Position numbers and translations under genes: made by a program. Positions 16,411-25,981 of a stretch of DNA of 64,000 bases are shown here, in pieces. The stretch lies in the NCBI RefSeq assembly GCF_003390335.1, contig NZ_QUOU01000001.1, positions 1,426,001-1,490,000 of the forward strand, written 5' to 3'. The notes below the pieces were generated by a model that did no database searches, was not told the DNA's origin, and worked only from the letters and a program-made list of their open reading frames with translations. Source of the stretch: Thalassotalea euphylliae. Its GTDB lineage: Bacteria > Pseudomonadota > Gammaproteobacteria > Enterobacterales > Alteromonadaceae. Every line of letters starts with the position of its first letter. Within the stretch, counting starts at the first letter, position 1.

Positions 16411-17322
16411 ATGTACAAAAGTCCAATTACATTAGAAGCCTTGTTAGTGCTTGATGCGATCGATAATCGCGGCAGTTTTGCGGCCGCCGCTGAGCAGCTT
16501 AATAAAGTGCCCTCGGCATTGTCTTACATCGTACAAAAGCTGGAAGAGCAGCTTTCAATCACCTTATTTGTTCGTCAAGGGCGTCGCTCCGTATTGACCC
16601 CAGCTGGCCGACATTTACTGGAAGAGGGGCGAAAGGTGCTGGGCGCCGTCAGTAAAATTAGTGAGCAAGCACAAACTATCGCCCATGGCTGGGAGCCAAA
16701 GTTTCGTATTGGTATCGACTCGATTGTAGACAACCAGCCACTCATGGAAGTACTGGCGAAGTTCTTGTCAGACTATCCAAATGTTGAAGTCGATATCAGT
16801 GAGCACGTCATGAGTGGCACGTGGGAAGCCTTACAGGAAGACAGGGTGGATATGGTGATTGGCGCGCCATCGCCAGTGCCAAATCATCAAGGTATTCGAA
16901 CAGTTGCATTGGGCAGCTTATCGCAGGTCTTAGTGGCTGCGCCAAACCACCCGATTTCGCGTTTGCCAAGTCCAGTTACCAAAGCTGATATCGAAGATTA
17001 TCGCACCATCATTGTGCATGACTCGGCGCGCAATGCCGTCCCTTGGACAAGTAATGTAATTGAGCAAAGCCAGCATTTTTACGTGACCAGCGTGAGCCAA
17101 AAAATAGCCGCGATACAAGCCGGCATTGGCGTTGGCTTTTTACCTAAGGCAAGAGTAGCCCACTTGCTGGCAGATAAGGTGGTATCCGTTATTCCCACTG
17201 AGACGCCACCGATAGAGGCCGTATTTTATATGGCTTGGAAAGTGGTAAACAAAGGAAAGGGGTTACAAGCGCTCGTGAGCCAAATCACCGAGTCTCATTA
17301 TTATGCGGAAAAATCCGGCTAA
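16411..17322 (+). CDS. yhaJ: LysR-family regulator, YhaJ-like
   Basis: 303 residues; the ATG at 16411 has AGGAG at 5 nt, so the overlapping GTG at 16408 is less likely. The HTH part 'LEALLVLDAIDNRGSFAAAAEQLNKVPSALSYIVQKLEE' (in parts) closely follows E. coli YhaJ. So does the effector domain with 'GWEPKFRIGIDSIVDNQPL' and the tail 'AVFYMAWK'. YhaJ activates yqjF in response to 2,4-dinitrotoluene metabolites such as trihydroxybenzene; here the divergent yqjF-yqjG-pirin cluster is the likely target. Confidence 0.88.
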   Translation: MYKSPITLEALLVLDAIDNRGSFAAAAEQLNKVPSALSYIVQKLEEQLSITLFVRQGRRSVLTPAGRHLLEEGRKVLGAVSKISEQAQTIAHGWEPKFRIGIDSIVDNQPLMEVLAKFLSDYPNVEVDISEHVMSGTWEALQEDRVDMVIGAPSPVPNHQGIRTVALGSLSQVLVAAPNHPISRLPSPVTKADIEDYRTIIVHDSARNAVPWTSNVIEQSQHFYVTSVSQKIAAIQAGIGVGFLPKARVAHLLADKVVSVIPTETPPIEAVFYMAWKVVNKGKGLQALVSQITESHYYAEKSG

Positions 17323-17700
17323 AGCGCGCAAAATCAGCTCATGCCTAACGGCCATCACACCAAGTTTAAAAACGATTTATTTGGGGTAAAACTTGTCGCT
17401 CGTAAATACCACACTTTAGGTATTGGCAGTTGTTTTCTGACTCACTCGTCTATTTTTGTGAATCAAAATTTACAACTAATAATCAGTAACTTAGCGATAA
17501 AAAGAATTGCCAAAAATGATTGCAAGGTGAATTTTTTTCATTTATACATATTCAGCGCTCAAAATTAGAATTTTCGCTCTAATGGTCAAAATCAACACAA
17601 TAACAACAATAATCAGGCGATGGCGTAAAGACTTTTCAGGGGAGTATTAAACACAGATCTGAAAGGTTGTCCTTAGAAACCTTTGAAGGAAAAAAGAAAC
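17323..17700 (+). other. Leader/promoter region of the TonB-dependent receptor
   Basis: 378 bp without a convincing gene. It is AT-rich with a CAACAATAA-like stretch near 17600 and the receptor's AAGGA at 17686-17690. A 75-codon frame at 17341-17568 lacks a ribosome site and recognisable protein features. No Fur-type box is visible. Confidence 0.5.
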
Positions 17701-20073
17701 ATGTATAAAAAAGCCAAGTTACCGGCGCTAATCAGCGCGGTATTGGGAACATTGGCCGCTCCAGTGTATGCTCAAGAAACTGACAACGATGAAGTTGAAA
17801 AAATCGTCGTTACCGCCACCAAACGAGCTGCCAGCATTAAAGAAGTTCCATTTTCAGTCAATGCACAATCACAAGCCGATATTGAACGCGCAGGTGCCAC
17901 CAACCTGGAAGAATTATCACGCAACGTTGCTGGTTTAACGATTCAAAACTTAGGGCCAGGTCAAAGCCAAGTCGCTCTGCGTGGTGTCTCTGCGGGTCAA
18001 ATTGTTCGCGACCAACCGGGTGTAAAAGAGCAAGTAGGTGTGTATCTTGACGAGAGTGTCATCTCGCTATCGCTATTTACCCCTGATATCGACTTATACG
18101 ACTTAAACCGAGTGGAAACCTTACGTGGCCCACAAGGTACCTTGTTTGGCTCTGGCTCCATTGGCGGCACAGTGCGTTACATTACTAACCAACCAGAATT
18201 AGACACCTTCGAAGGCTCATTCGAAGGTAACGTCAATCAACTCACCGATGGTGAAGCGGGTGGTCATTTAAAAGGGATGATCAATATCCCGTTAGTAGAC
18301 GACACCTTGGCACTGCGCGCCGTCGCTTATTCAACAGAATATGCTGGTTTTATTGATGCTTTCACGCCAAATGGCAAAAAAGAAGATGTGAATAGCGGTA
18401 ATCGCACTGGTGGCCGCGTGGCATTAAAATGGCAACCACTGGATAACTTGACCATTACGCCGCGCGTTGTATTTCAATCAATTGAAACCGATGGCTTTAA
18501 TCGCCAAGAAGCATTTAACTTATATGCTAACCCGTATACGACAACACGTCCAGCGATTGATTTTAACGAACGCGAGCAATATTTATTGCTGGATGAAAGC
18601 TTCGAAGACGATACCACGATTGCAGATGTTACTGCCGAGTTAAATTTAGCTACTTTCGATGCGACTTTTGTTTACAGTTATACAGATCGCGAAATACTGG
18701 TGAGCCGTGATGCCAGTGCGTTAACTGGCAGTATCAGTATTGATTTAGGTTTCCCAGAAGCAGCGTTTGTGCTGCCGTCTAACTTACAAGACCGCACTGA
18801 CATTGAGCAAGACACTTTTGAATTGCGATTTAGTTCGAATACCGACAGTGCATTCCAGTGGTTAGTCGGCGCGTTCTACTCAGACACCCAGCGCGAATAC
18901 AATCAGTTTTTACCAACACCGGGCTATGATGCCTTCACTGATCGCACCTTAGGGGCTGGCGTGGCGGCAGCGACTGCCAATGGTTTCCCAAGTGATTCGC
19001 CATACAATGCCAGACTGCCGTATGACCTCGAGCAAATTGCGATTTTCACTGAGTTAAATTACGACGTCACTGATCGCTTAGTGTTAACTGTAGGCAGCCG
19101 TTTCTATGACTATGAAGAAACCCGTCGCTTCACCACGGGCGGTGTATTCTCTAATGGTGACGACCAAGTTGATGCCACTGAATCGGATGGTTTCACCTCA
19201 AGAATTATCGCTAATTACACGTTAAACGAAACAGTAAACTTAAACGCTCAAATCTCACAAGGTTTCCGTTTAGGTGGTGTTAACGATCCACTGAATCGCA
19301 GCTTATGTGACAGCCAAGACTTGGCCGTGTTTGGCGATTTTCAAGCATATGACGACGAAGAGCTGATCAACTATGAAGTCGGCGCGAAAGCACAAAGCAA
19401 AAATTGGAGCGCTAACGTTGCGCTATTCCACACCGACATTGATGATTTGCAAGTGACCTTAGATGCGGGTTCATGTTCGTCGCGTATTTCATTCAACGTG
19501 CCCAAAGCCCATACCACTGGGGTAGAATTTGAAGTGACGCGCCAAGCAACTGAGCAGCTGTACTTAACACTATCAGGCTCTATTTTAGAAGCCGAGTTTG
19601 ACTCTACTGTGCTAGATTCGGGTGGCAATGTCTTAGGTGGCGTGCAAGATGGTAACCGCTTGGCATCAGTGCCTGAGGTTCAATTCTCGATTGCGGGCAC
19701 CTATGATTTCGCTAAACCATTATTTGGCTCTGATTACACTTACCTGTCGGCGTCACTGCAATATGTTGGCGATCGCATTACGCAGCCAAGCGACCAAGTT
19801 GCAGGGGCGGGTAACTTTGTCTCTGGCCTAGCATTTGCTGGTGCAACAGGCACCGAAGTGACGGAACTAGACTTAGAGCTTGATGATTACCAAGTGCTAA
19901 ACGTCAGCACAGGCTTAATCTACGAAGACTGGGAGTTAGTGGCGTACGTCAACAACCTAACGGATGAAAACGCTAACCTTGCACTTGATCGCGAACGCGG
20001 TGGCCGTGCACGTTTGGGTTTTAGTACCAATCAGCCACGCACTTTTGGTGTCACGTTTAGGAAATCGTTTTAA
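17701..20073 (+). CDS. TonB-dependent outer-membrane receptor
   Basis: 790 residues; the ATG at 17701 follows AAGGA at 10 nt and gives a clean signal peptide ending 'VYAQE'. A TonB box-like 'EKIVVTATK' comes next, then the plug with 'VALRGVSAG' and 'NRVETLRGPQGTLFGSGSIGGTVRYIT', and a beta-barrel ending in Phe ('TFRKSF'). The type resembles the large receptors of Sphingomonadales and Alteromonadales for carbohydrates or plant/aromatic molecules rather than siderophores, but no substrate can be named. Two Cys (about residues 542 and 592) lie in barrel loops. It stands alone, with its own terminator. Confidence 0.9.
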   Translation: MYKKAKLPALISAVLGTLAAPVYAQETDNDEVEKIVVTATKRAASIKEVPFSVNAQSQADIERAGATNLEELSRNVAGLTIQNLGPGQSQVALRGVSAGQIVRDQPGVKEQVGVYLDESVISLSLFTPDIDLYDLNRVETLRGPQGTLFGSGSIGGTVRYITNQPELDTFEGSFEGNVNQLTDGEAGGHLKGMINIPLVDDTLALRAVAYSTEYAGFIDAFTPNGKKEDVNSGNRTGGRVALKWQPLDNLTITPRVVFQSIETDGFNRQEAFNLYANPYTTTRPAIDFNEREQYLLLDESFEDDTTIADVTAELNLATFDATFVYSYTDREILVSRDASALTGSISIDLGFPEAAFVLPSNLQDRTDIEQDTFELRFSSNTDSAFQWLVGAFYSDTQREYNQFLPTPGYDAFTDRTLGAGVAAATANGFPSDSPYNARLPYDLEQIAIFTELNYDVTDRLVLTVGSRFYDYEETRRFTTGGVFSNGDDQVDATESDGFTSRIIANYTLNETVNLNAQISQGFRLGGVNDPLNRSLCDSQDLAVFGDFQAYDDEELINYEVGAKAQSKNWSANVALFHTDIDDLQVTLDAGSCSSRISFNVPKAHTTGVEFEVTRQATEQLYLTLSGSILEAEFDSTVLDSGGNVLGGVQDGNRLASVPEVQFSIAGTYDFAKPLFGSDYTYLSASLQYVGDRITQPSDQVAGAGNFVSGLAFAGATGTEVTELDLELDDYQVLNVSTGLIYEDWELVAYVNNLTDENANLALDRERGGRARLGFSTNQPRTFGVTFRKSF

Positions 20074-20108
20074 TCATGGCTAAAGCCTAAACAAGGTCGC
20101 TAAACAAG

Positions 20109-20139
20109 AAAGGAGCTAATAACTAACTAGCTCCTTTTG
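20109..20139. terminator. Rho-independent terminator, probably bidirectional
   Basis: Perfect 10-bp arms AAAGGAGCTA/TAGCTCCTTT with a 9-nt loop; T-rich on the plus strand for the receptor gene. On the minus strand TTTCTTG also allows use by the convergent small gene. Confidence 0.88.
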
Positions 20140-20149
20140 TTCTAGGTTA

Positions 20150-20692
20150 CTAGTAGGTTATTCTTGCCAATATTTCTAAAAGTTGTTTGTCATCATATTC
20201 GCCAGTAATTTGGTAAATGATGTCACTGCCTATTTTGTTTAAGTACACTCTATCGTAATCAATATTGCTTCCTGTTATCGTAAACGCAAACAAATTGCCT
20301 TTTTTATAGACCTTCATTTTATTCGATTCGTTGATATCAAATGCCTGCTTTATGAGTGCTAATTTTTCAGTTTTTAAGGTGTTACGATACAAGCCCAAGA
20401 AAAAATCATGCACAGAGACATTGAACTTTTTATGGAGGTTAGAAATAGCAATATTTGGCGGGTTAAGGCCGATAGTCAGCTCATCTTCGCCATTAGAAAT
20501 GGTGACAGTGTGAGAATTTAAACCAAGAAAATCAACCTTATCTAGCGTGTTCTTTGGTACACAATAAGATACGTCTACAATTTTTAATGTCAGGTCACTT
20601 TCAGTGCAGATTGATTTTGGGTATTCAGCCAAATCATGTGAAGAAGCAGTACTAGGTATAATTGCCAGTAGCAGCGAGATTATAGCTTTCAT
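20150..20692 (-). CDS. Hypothetical exported protein
   Basis: 180 residues from the ATG at 20692, chosen because GGGGA lies 7 nt upstream and the protein then starts with a signal peptide 'KAIISLLLAIIPSTASS'. The mature part has Cys residues in 'KSICTES' and 'VSYCVPKN', which could form a disulfide, and a mix of strands without a family I know. It begins 2 bp after the stop of the preceding 106-residue gene, so the two are co-transcribed and translationally coupled. The region is AT-rich compared with its neighbours, which may reflect acquisition. Confidence 0.6.
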   Translation of the reverse strand: MKAIISLLLAIIPSTASSHDLAEYPKSICTESDLTLKIVDVSYCVPKNTLDKVDFLGLNSHTVTISNGEDELTIGLNPPNIAISNLHKKFNVSVHDFFLGLYRNTLKTEKLALIKQAFDINESNKMKVYKKGNLFAFTITGSNIDYDRVYLNKIGSDIIYQITGEYDDKQLLEILARITY

Positions 20693-20694
20693 AT

Positions 20695-21015
20695 TTAAAT
20701 CCCCATTGCCGCAAGTTGTATCTTGGTCTTGTAATTTCTGACAACTTCCTTGGCACAAGTGAGAGACTGCTTTGTGCTTATTTGTCTGAGTGAACTTTTA
20801 GTGAAGTGCTTAACAATCCAACTAATTGTAGCTTTACCACCTGTTGGTCTAGGAACCCAATTTAGTGCATCTGAGCATTGCTGGGTTGCTATTATCATTT
20901 CACCGAAGACTTGAGCGACTTTTTCATTCACACTGCCCTTAAAGGTCAGATTTAAGCCTGCTCCACTGTAGAAAGCGTTGATTGCATTTTTTACTGCGAT
21001 ATGGTCATTCATCAC
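20695..21015 (-). CDS. Hypothetical protein, first gene of a two-gene unit
   Basis: 106 residues with a good ribosome site (AAGGA, 8 nt). No signal peptide or membrane helix. 'NDHIAVKNAINAFYSGAG' and a central 'NWVPRPTGGKATISWIVKHF' suggest a mostly helical soluble protein. No family recognised. The downstream partner is exported. An effector/inhibitor or other pair is conceivable, but nothing in the sequence shows it. Confidence 0.55.
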   Translation of the reverse strand: MMNDHIAVKNAINAFYSGAGLNLTFKGSVNEKVAQVFGEMIIATQQCSDALNWVPRPTGGKATISWIVKHFTKSSLRQISTKQSLTCAKEVVRNYKTKIQLAAMGI

Positions 21016-21217
21016 TAAATTCCTTTTTTGAGTAAATGATATAGAACATTCAATTGTTCAATTTGTACTTCATGAGGCTAACATACTGCGTTTAAAATGC
21101 AATTTAGTACTTTCTTTAGTGGGATTAAGCTGTAAAAGCTGGCAAACCGTTTACCTTGCCCGTTAATTTGTTTAACGTTGCACTAAATTCTCCTAGATAA
21201 CCCTTTTGAGCATAGTG

Positions 21218-22582
21218 ATGACACAACTAATTAACGCACAAAGCACGGGCATTCCGTTATACGTGCTAACCACAGAAGAATATGATATTTGGCTTGGCAA
21301 GCAGAGCGCAGCTGCACAAGCGTGGCTAGCCAATACTGGCTTTCAAGGAAAAGGCGTTGCTACTTTACCTGATGAAAGCGGCAGCCTTGCGGCGGCAGTC
21401 ATGGTTGTTGCTAATGCGAGCGAATATTTCGCCTGTGGTGATTTAGTCAACAAACTGCCTGCGGGTCAGTATTTATTGGTAACGGATGACGCCAACAAGT
21501 CTGCTGTGGCATTTGGTTGGTGTGTTGGCGGTTATCGATTTGATCGCTATTTATCAAGATCTGAGGGGAAAACACTCCCTGTACTGGCGATTGCCGATCA
21601 GGCACTGGCTGATGAGGCGAATAAGCTGAGCGAAGCAACGGCTTTGGTGCGCGATTTAATCAATACCCCAGCTGCCGATATGATGCCACAGCACTTAGCC
21701 CAGACCTGCCAAGCGTTAGCGGATGAGTTTGGGGCATCATTTAGCGAAATTGTCGGTGATGACTTATTAACAGAAAACTACCCGACTATTCATGCGGTTG
21801 GCCGTGCCAGCTGTCATGCCCCGCGTTTATTGGATTTACGTTGGGGGGATAGCAAGGCCCCTAAGGTCACGCTAGTCGGTAAAGGCGTATGTTTTGATAG
21901 CGGTGGTTTAGACGTAAAACCTGCATCGGGCATGCGCTTGATGAAAAAAGACATGGGCGGTGCAGCGCATGTACTTGGCTTAGCGCGTATGATCATGGCG
22001 TTTGGCTTAAATATTCAACTACGTGTGATGATTCCAGCTGTCGAAAATGCCATTGCTGGCAATGCCTTTAGACCGGGCGATGTGATCACCACGCGCACTG
22101 GCTTAAATGTTGAAATTGACAACACAGATGCAGAAGGGCGCTTAGTACTTTGTGACGCATTAGCCGATGCCGCCGATGAAAAGCCTGAGCTGATCATCGA
22201 CTTTGCGACCTTGACAGGTGCAATGCGTGTCGCTTTAGGCACTGAATTACCGGGCTTTTTCGCCACTAACGATGAAACGGCAAACGGCATTAGTAAAGCC
22301 GGTGAAGGTGTGCAAGATCCCGTGTGGCGTATGCCACTGCATCAAGCGTATCGCGATATGCTAAACAGTGATATTGCCGATATGACTAATTGCGCCAATG
22401 GCCCGTTTGGCGGCGCAATTACCGCTGCGCTTTACTTGCAAGAGTTTTTGCCGCAGGAGTCTGATTGGTGCCATTTTGACGTGATGGCGTATAACGTACG
22501 TGCCTTACCGGGTCGCCCGAAAGGTGGTGAAGCCTTTGGTATTCGCGCTGTGTTTGGCTATTTACAAACGCGTTTTGGTTGA
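21218..22582 (+). CDS. Leucyl aminopeptidase family (M17) metallopeptidase
   Basis: 454 residues from the ATG at 21218. The C-terminal catalytic domain has 'VTLVGKGVCFDSGGLDVKPASGM' (in parts), which contains metal and bicarbonate-site residues, 'MKKDMGGAAHVLGLA', the signature 'NTDAEGRLVL' and 'IIDFATLTGAM'. It is a two-metal cytosolic exopeptidase, probably hexameric. The N-terminal domain is shorter and different from PepA, closer to PepB or the 'leucyl aminopeptidase family protein' group. The ribosome site is weak. Confidence 0.92.
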   Translation: MTQLINAQSTGIPLYVLTTEEYDIWLGKQSAAAQAWLANTGFQGKGVATLPDESGSLAAAVMVVANASEYFACGDLVNKLPAGQYLLVTDDANKSAVAFGWCVGGYRFDRYLSRSEGKTLPVLAIADQALADEANKLSEATALVRDLINTPAADMMPQHLAQTCQALADEFGASFSEIVGDDLLTENYPTIHAVGRASCHAPRLLDLRWGDSKAPKVTLVGKGVCFDSGGLDVKPASGMRLMKKDMGGAAHVLGLARMIMAFGLNIQLRVMIPAVENAIAGNAFRPGDVITTRTGLNVEIDNTDAEGRLVLCDALADAADEKPELIIDFATLTGAMRVALGTELPGFFATNDETANGISKAGEGVQDPVWRMPLHQAYRDMLNSDIADMTNCANGPFGGAITAALYLQEFLPQESDWCHFDVMAYNVRALPGRPKGGEAFGIRAVFGYLQTRFG

Positions 22583-22692
22583 TAATTGGCCCCAATTGTT
22601 TGTTGAGCGGCGACGCTATACTTGCCAGATAATGACTGCCATTAGCTGATAAGAATCGCGTTGTTCGTTTTTGCCCATGAAGGTGGTTTGCC

Positions 22693-23064
22693 ATGAGTAA
22701 AGTTGGCATCTTTTGGTATGTTCAGCGCAAGCTGATCTATAAGTGCACTTTGGCTTCGTCACAAGTGGCAGATGAGTTAGGCTTGATCGATGCGCCTTTT
22801 ACTCATCTTGAGGAATGGGAAGAGCAAAAGCTATACCGCAAGTTTTCGCTGTCACTCGAAGAGACTGAATATCAGCAATATCCAAGAGGGCGTGTTGTTT
22901 TTGATACCAAAGACAACCGAGCAAAGGTATTTATCGACAAATCCATTTTCAGCCGTGGGGTGTGTGACGATATTTGTGGGGCTTTCCAGCTGGACGCTAC
23001 CCAAGTGAAATGGTTTAGCGACCCCCATTATCGCGTCTTTGGCGCAGACGCTATCAAGGACTAA
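22693..23064 (+). CDS. Conserved-looking hypothetical protein
   Basis: 123 residues with AAGGTGG ahead of the ATG. It starts 'SKVGIFWYVQRKLIYKCTLAS', and contains 'YPRGRVVFDTKDNRAKVFIDK' (in parts) and 'WFSDPHYRVFG'. No signal or membrane segment. I have seen similar short proteins in gammaproteobacteria but cannot name a function. It follows the M17 gene by 110 bp on the same strand. Confidence 0.65.
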   Translation: MSKVGIFWYVQRKLIYKCTLASSQVADELGLIDAPFTHLEEWEEQKLYRKFSLSLEETEYQQYPRGRVVFDTKDNRAKVFIDKSIFSRGVCDDICGAFQLDATQVKWFSDPHYRVFGADAIKD

Positions 23065-23251
23065 AGCTGCAAAGTATGCTAGCAATGAGCTAAAACATGC
23101 GAGGGAGAAAGTTTCTATCGACTAATGCAATGAGCTGTTCGCTGCATGTTGCTCGCAGAAAACCTCGTAACAGCCTAACTGCTGGTGCATTGCATTGTCT
23201 GGCAAAGACACCACGTAATTAACATCAACATCGCCCAATAGGAAACAGACT

Positions 23252-23560
23252 ATGACAAATAGCACTGCACAACCGTTAACGATTGTCGCCAATATTTATG
23301 CAAAACCAGATAATGTGGAACAAGTTAAAACCGCATTGAATAAATTGGTGCCAGCAACCAGAGAAGAGCCCGGCTGTGTGCAATATGACTTGCACCAAAA
23401 CAATGAAAACCCCGCGCATTTTATGATGTACGAAGTGTGGCAAGACACGCCAAGTTGGCATGCACACATGGAAGCAGAAGCGTTAAAAACGTATCTCGTC
23501 GAAGTGGATGGGGCGATTGAGTCGTTCACGGTTGATCAAATGACACAAGTGGCTCGCTAG
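23252..23560 (+). CDS. Antibiotic biosynthesis monooxygenase (ABM) domain protein
   Basis: 102 residues with AGGA at 8 nt. A single ferredoxin-like ABM domain: 'IVANIYAKPDNVEQVKTALNKLV', 'EEPGCVQYDLHQN' and 'FMMYEVWQDTPSWHAHMEAE' (each seen in parts). Relatives such as YgiN act on quinols, others are haem oxygenases, so a small cytosolic dimer acting on quinone-like compounds is plausible. It lies upstream of an SDR gene on the same strand. Confidence 0.85.
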   Translation: MTNSTAQPLTIVANIYAKPDNVEQVKTALNKLVPATREEPGCVQYDLHQNNENPAHFMMYEVWQDTPSWHAHMEAEALKTYLVEVDGAIESFTVDQMTQVAR

Positions 23561-23697
23561 TCGCTACTAGCACCGAGTGTTAAGCGGTTGTCGTGCAACT
23601 ATCCATACAGAAACTGATATCAGCACTTACTTTAGCGGTGTTTTAGGGTAGGCTAGAGCTAGTCTTCATTATTTAAATAAAGTAACTGATAAAAGCT

Positions 23698-24522
23698 ATG
23701 GCTAAATCAATTCTCATTACGGGTTGCTCTTCGGGTATTGGCTTGCATGCTGCGTTAACGTTAGATGCTCGTGGTTATCAAGTGTTTGCTGCGGTGCGCA
23801 GTCCAGAAGATGTTGAAACCCTGACCGCAAAAGGGCTGAACGCCTTTCATCTGGATTACACAGACACAGACTCAATTACGCGCGCACTAGGTGCGGTGTT
23901 AGCGCTAACCGGCGGCACGCTTGATTATGTGTTTAACAATGGCGCTTACGGCCAACCTGGGGCGTTAGAAGATTTACCAACAGACGCATTAAAAGCGCAA
24001 TTTGATGCCAATGTCTTCGGCTGGCACGAGCTAACCAAACAAGTGTTGCCAATCATGCGCGCGCAAGGGCATGGTCGTATTATTCAATGTAGCTCAGTGC
24101 TTGGCTTTGTTTCTATGCCTTATCGCGGCGCTTACAACGCGTCAAAATATGCGCTAGAAGGGTTAACCGACACATTGCGTTTAGAGCTGATGGGCACTGG
24201 TATTGACGTCGTATTGATTGAGCCAGGACCAATTAACACAGCGTTTCGCGCCAATGCCCTAAAAGCCTTTAAGGCCAATATTGATATTGAGAGCAGCATT
24301 CACCGAGCTAGCTATGAACAGCAGCTAGCGCGCTTAGCGGCAGAAGAGTCGAACGCAAAATTTGCTTTAGAGCCAATTGCGGTCACTAAAGCGCTGATTC
24401 AGGCGCTGGAAAGCAAACGTCCGAAAGTTCGCTACCGCGTCACCTTCCCAACGTATCTTTTTGCTTATCTCAAACGTCTGCTGCCAACACGCTGGCTAGA
24501 TAAATTACTTGTTAAAGGGTAA
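23698..24522 (+). CDS. Short-chain dehydrogenase/reductase (YbbO-like)
   Basis: 274 residues. The nucleotide motif 'ITGCSSGIGLHAA' sits at the N-terminus. 'FNNGAYGQPG' replaces the classical NNAG, and the catalytic elements are Ser in 'CSSVLG' and 'YNASK'. 'LIEPGPINTAF' follows. The C-terminal 'YLKRLLPTRWLDKLL' matches E. coli YbbO, an NADP-dependent reductase of aldehydes. Cytosolic. Its weak ribosome site (AAAAG) suggests modest expression. Confidence 0.9.
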   Translation: MAKSILITGCSSGIGLHAALTLDARGYQVFAAVRSPEDVETLTAKGLNAFHLDYTDTDSITRALGAVLALTGGTLDYVFNNGAYGQPGALEDLPTDALKAQFDANVFGWHELTKQVLPIMRAQGHGRIIQCSSVLGFVSMPYRGAYNASKYALEGLTDTLRLELMGTGIDVVLIEPGPINTAFRANALKAFKANIDIESSIHRASYEQQLARLAAEESNAKFALEPIAVTKALIQALESKRPKVRYRVTFPTYLFAYLKRLLPTRWLDKLLVKG

Positions 24523-24595
24523 TTCACTGTCAGCTAATCAAAAATAGCTAAATTACTGTGTTATTTCAGTGGCTAAAATCGCGTGCAAGTGTTGG

Positions 24596-25981
24596 TTAGA
24601 AATGATTCGCAAACACTTTACCTTCGCGCTTTGCAGGCTGAGTTGGTAGCACTTGGTTACTGCTGCTGGCAATTTGGCGTGGCTCAGCTATACGATGTGC
24701 ACTTGCCCAAAAATCACTCGAAATTTTATTGATCGCATTTGATTCTGCGTTAATCAATAGAGCAAAACCTATGCCCAATGCTGGTGAGTAGCCAATATCC
24801 GCGCGAAAGCCTTCGACCCAGCCTGAATGGTAAATAATTGGATAGTCGTCAAACTTGTAAATACGCCAGCCATAACCATAGTGGGCATCTTTTAGGTGCG
24901 AGCGCCAATGCCTGCGTTTTAAATCTTTGCGCGTGCGAATACGCGGTGTTGTTAGCTCAGCAAGTAGCGCTGGCGAGAGCACTTGCGGTTTATGTCCTAA
25001 ATTAGCAATTAACCAATTGGCTAAGTCGGTAATGCTCGCGTTTACACCCGCAGCGGGGGCAACTTTGTAGTAGTCAGGTGATACGTAAACCTCACGCCAA
25101 ACATAGCGGCGAATGGTCTTGCCGTTCTTATCTTTTTTGCCTGTGTTAATGCGTTTTCGCAAGATATGAGGCTTTGCGGTATTGCTATTATCGCGATACA
25201 CGTCAATGCCAACGCTGGCATTGACCATATTGAGAGGCTTAAATACTCGCTCGCCCAATAACTCGCCATAGCTTTTGTGTTGGCTTGCTTCAATGGCTGG
25301 CTGCAAAAAACCGTACGCAATATTTTGATAGCCGTAACACTTTTCGGGTTCGCATATGGGGTCAAGGCGATCAAAACGGCCAATCACTTTGTCCATACTC
25401 CACTTTTCGTGCAGCAAGTTATCATAAGTGTTTGGCATTAAGCCGCTGGTATGGCTGAGAATGTGTTTGAGCTTTATTTTTTCTGCTTTGCCAGCTGTTT
25501 TTAGCCGAAAGTGGGGAACGTATTTGGTGATTGGATCGTTCAGCGATAGCTTTTGCTCTTGTGCCAGCATAGTGGTTAACGTGGCGGCAAAGGGTTTAGA
25601 CACCGAAGCCAGCCTAAACACTGTGCTGTAATTTACCTTTTGGCTTTTTGCTTTATCAATATGACCAAAGGTCTCTATCGCAGCAATGCGATCGCCTTTG
25701 ATGATCGCGTAAGCGCCACCGGGAATACTGTAATGGTTGAGCGTTTGTCTAACTTTTTTAGCTAATTGCTGATTAAATTTGCCTATTTGCTGGGGGTGGT
25801 AAGAACTTTGTTGCTTAGCCTGCACCGCCCCAAGGCTAAGGCTCCACACGCAAGACAGCCCAATAGCCGATGAAATGACTTTACTTGCTTTTGCTTTAAC
25901 CAAGCGGTTAGGGAGTGAAAAAGTAGAGAAAACAGACGCTAACAAAGAAAAACTCACAAAACTAGACAAAAAATCGTTCAC
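24596..25981 (-). CDS. Serine beta-lactamase-fold hydrolase (class C/esterase type)
   Basis: 461 residues with a GTG start. A hydrophobic N-terminus precedes 'AVQA', a likely signal-peptidase site after residue 55. The active-site Ser126-x-x-Lys129 is in 'RLASVSKPFAAT', Tyr218-x-Asn220 is in 'YGYQN', and an 'HSGW' near residue 380 replaces KTG. These fit the beta-lactamase family of exported peptidases and esterases rather than a true beta-lactamase. The start is uncertain: the first 27 residues form an extra hydrophobic segment before a second signal-like stretch. It is convergent with the SDR gene. Confidence 0.82.
   Translation of the reverse strand: MNDFLSSFVSFSLLASVFSTFSLPNRLVKAKASKVISSAIGLSCVWSLSLGAVQAKQQSSYHPQQIGKFNQQLAKKVRQTLNHYSIPGGAYAIIKGDRIAAIETFGHIDKAKSQKVNYSTVFRLASVSKPFAATLTTMLAQEQKLSLNDPITKYVPHFRLKTAGKAEKIKLKHILSHTSGLMPNTYDNLLHEKWSMDKVIGRFDRLDPICEPEKCYGYQNIAYGFLQPAIEASQHKSYGELLGERVFKPLNMVNASVGIDVYRDNSNTAKPHILRKRINTGKKDKNGKTIRRYVWREVYVSPDYYKVAPAAGVNASITDLANWLIANLGHKPQVLSPALLAELTTPRIRTRKDLKRRHWRSHLKDAHYGYGWRIYKFDDYPIIYHSGWVEGFRADIGYSPALGIGFALLINAESNAINKISSDFWASAHRIAEPRQIASSSNQVLPTQPAKREGKVFANHF

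Noticed and set aside
17341..17568. 75-codon open frame upstream of the TonB receptor
   Set aside because: No ribosome site, odd composition, no domain, and it lies in an AT-rich leader. Likely chance.
24596..25981. Antibiotic-resistance beta-lactamase
   Set aside because: The KTG motif is replaced by HSGW and the overall pattern fits esterase/peptidase relatives; no resistance context.
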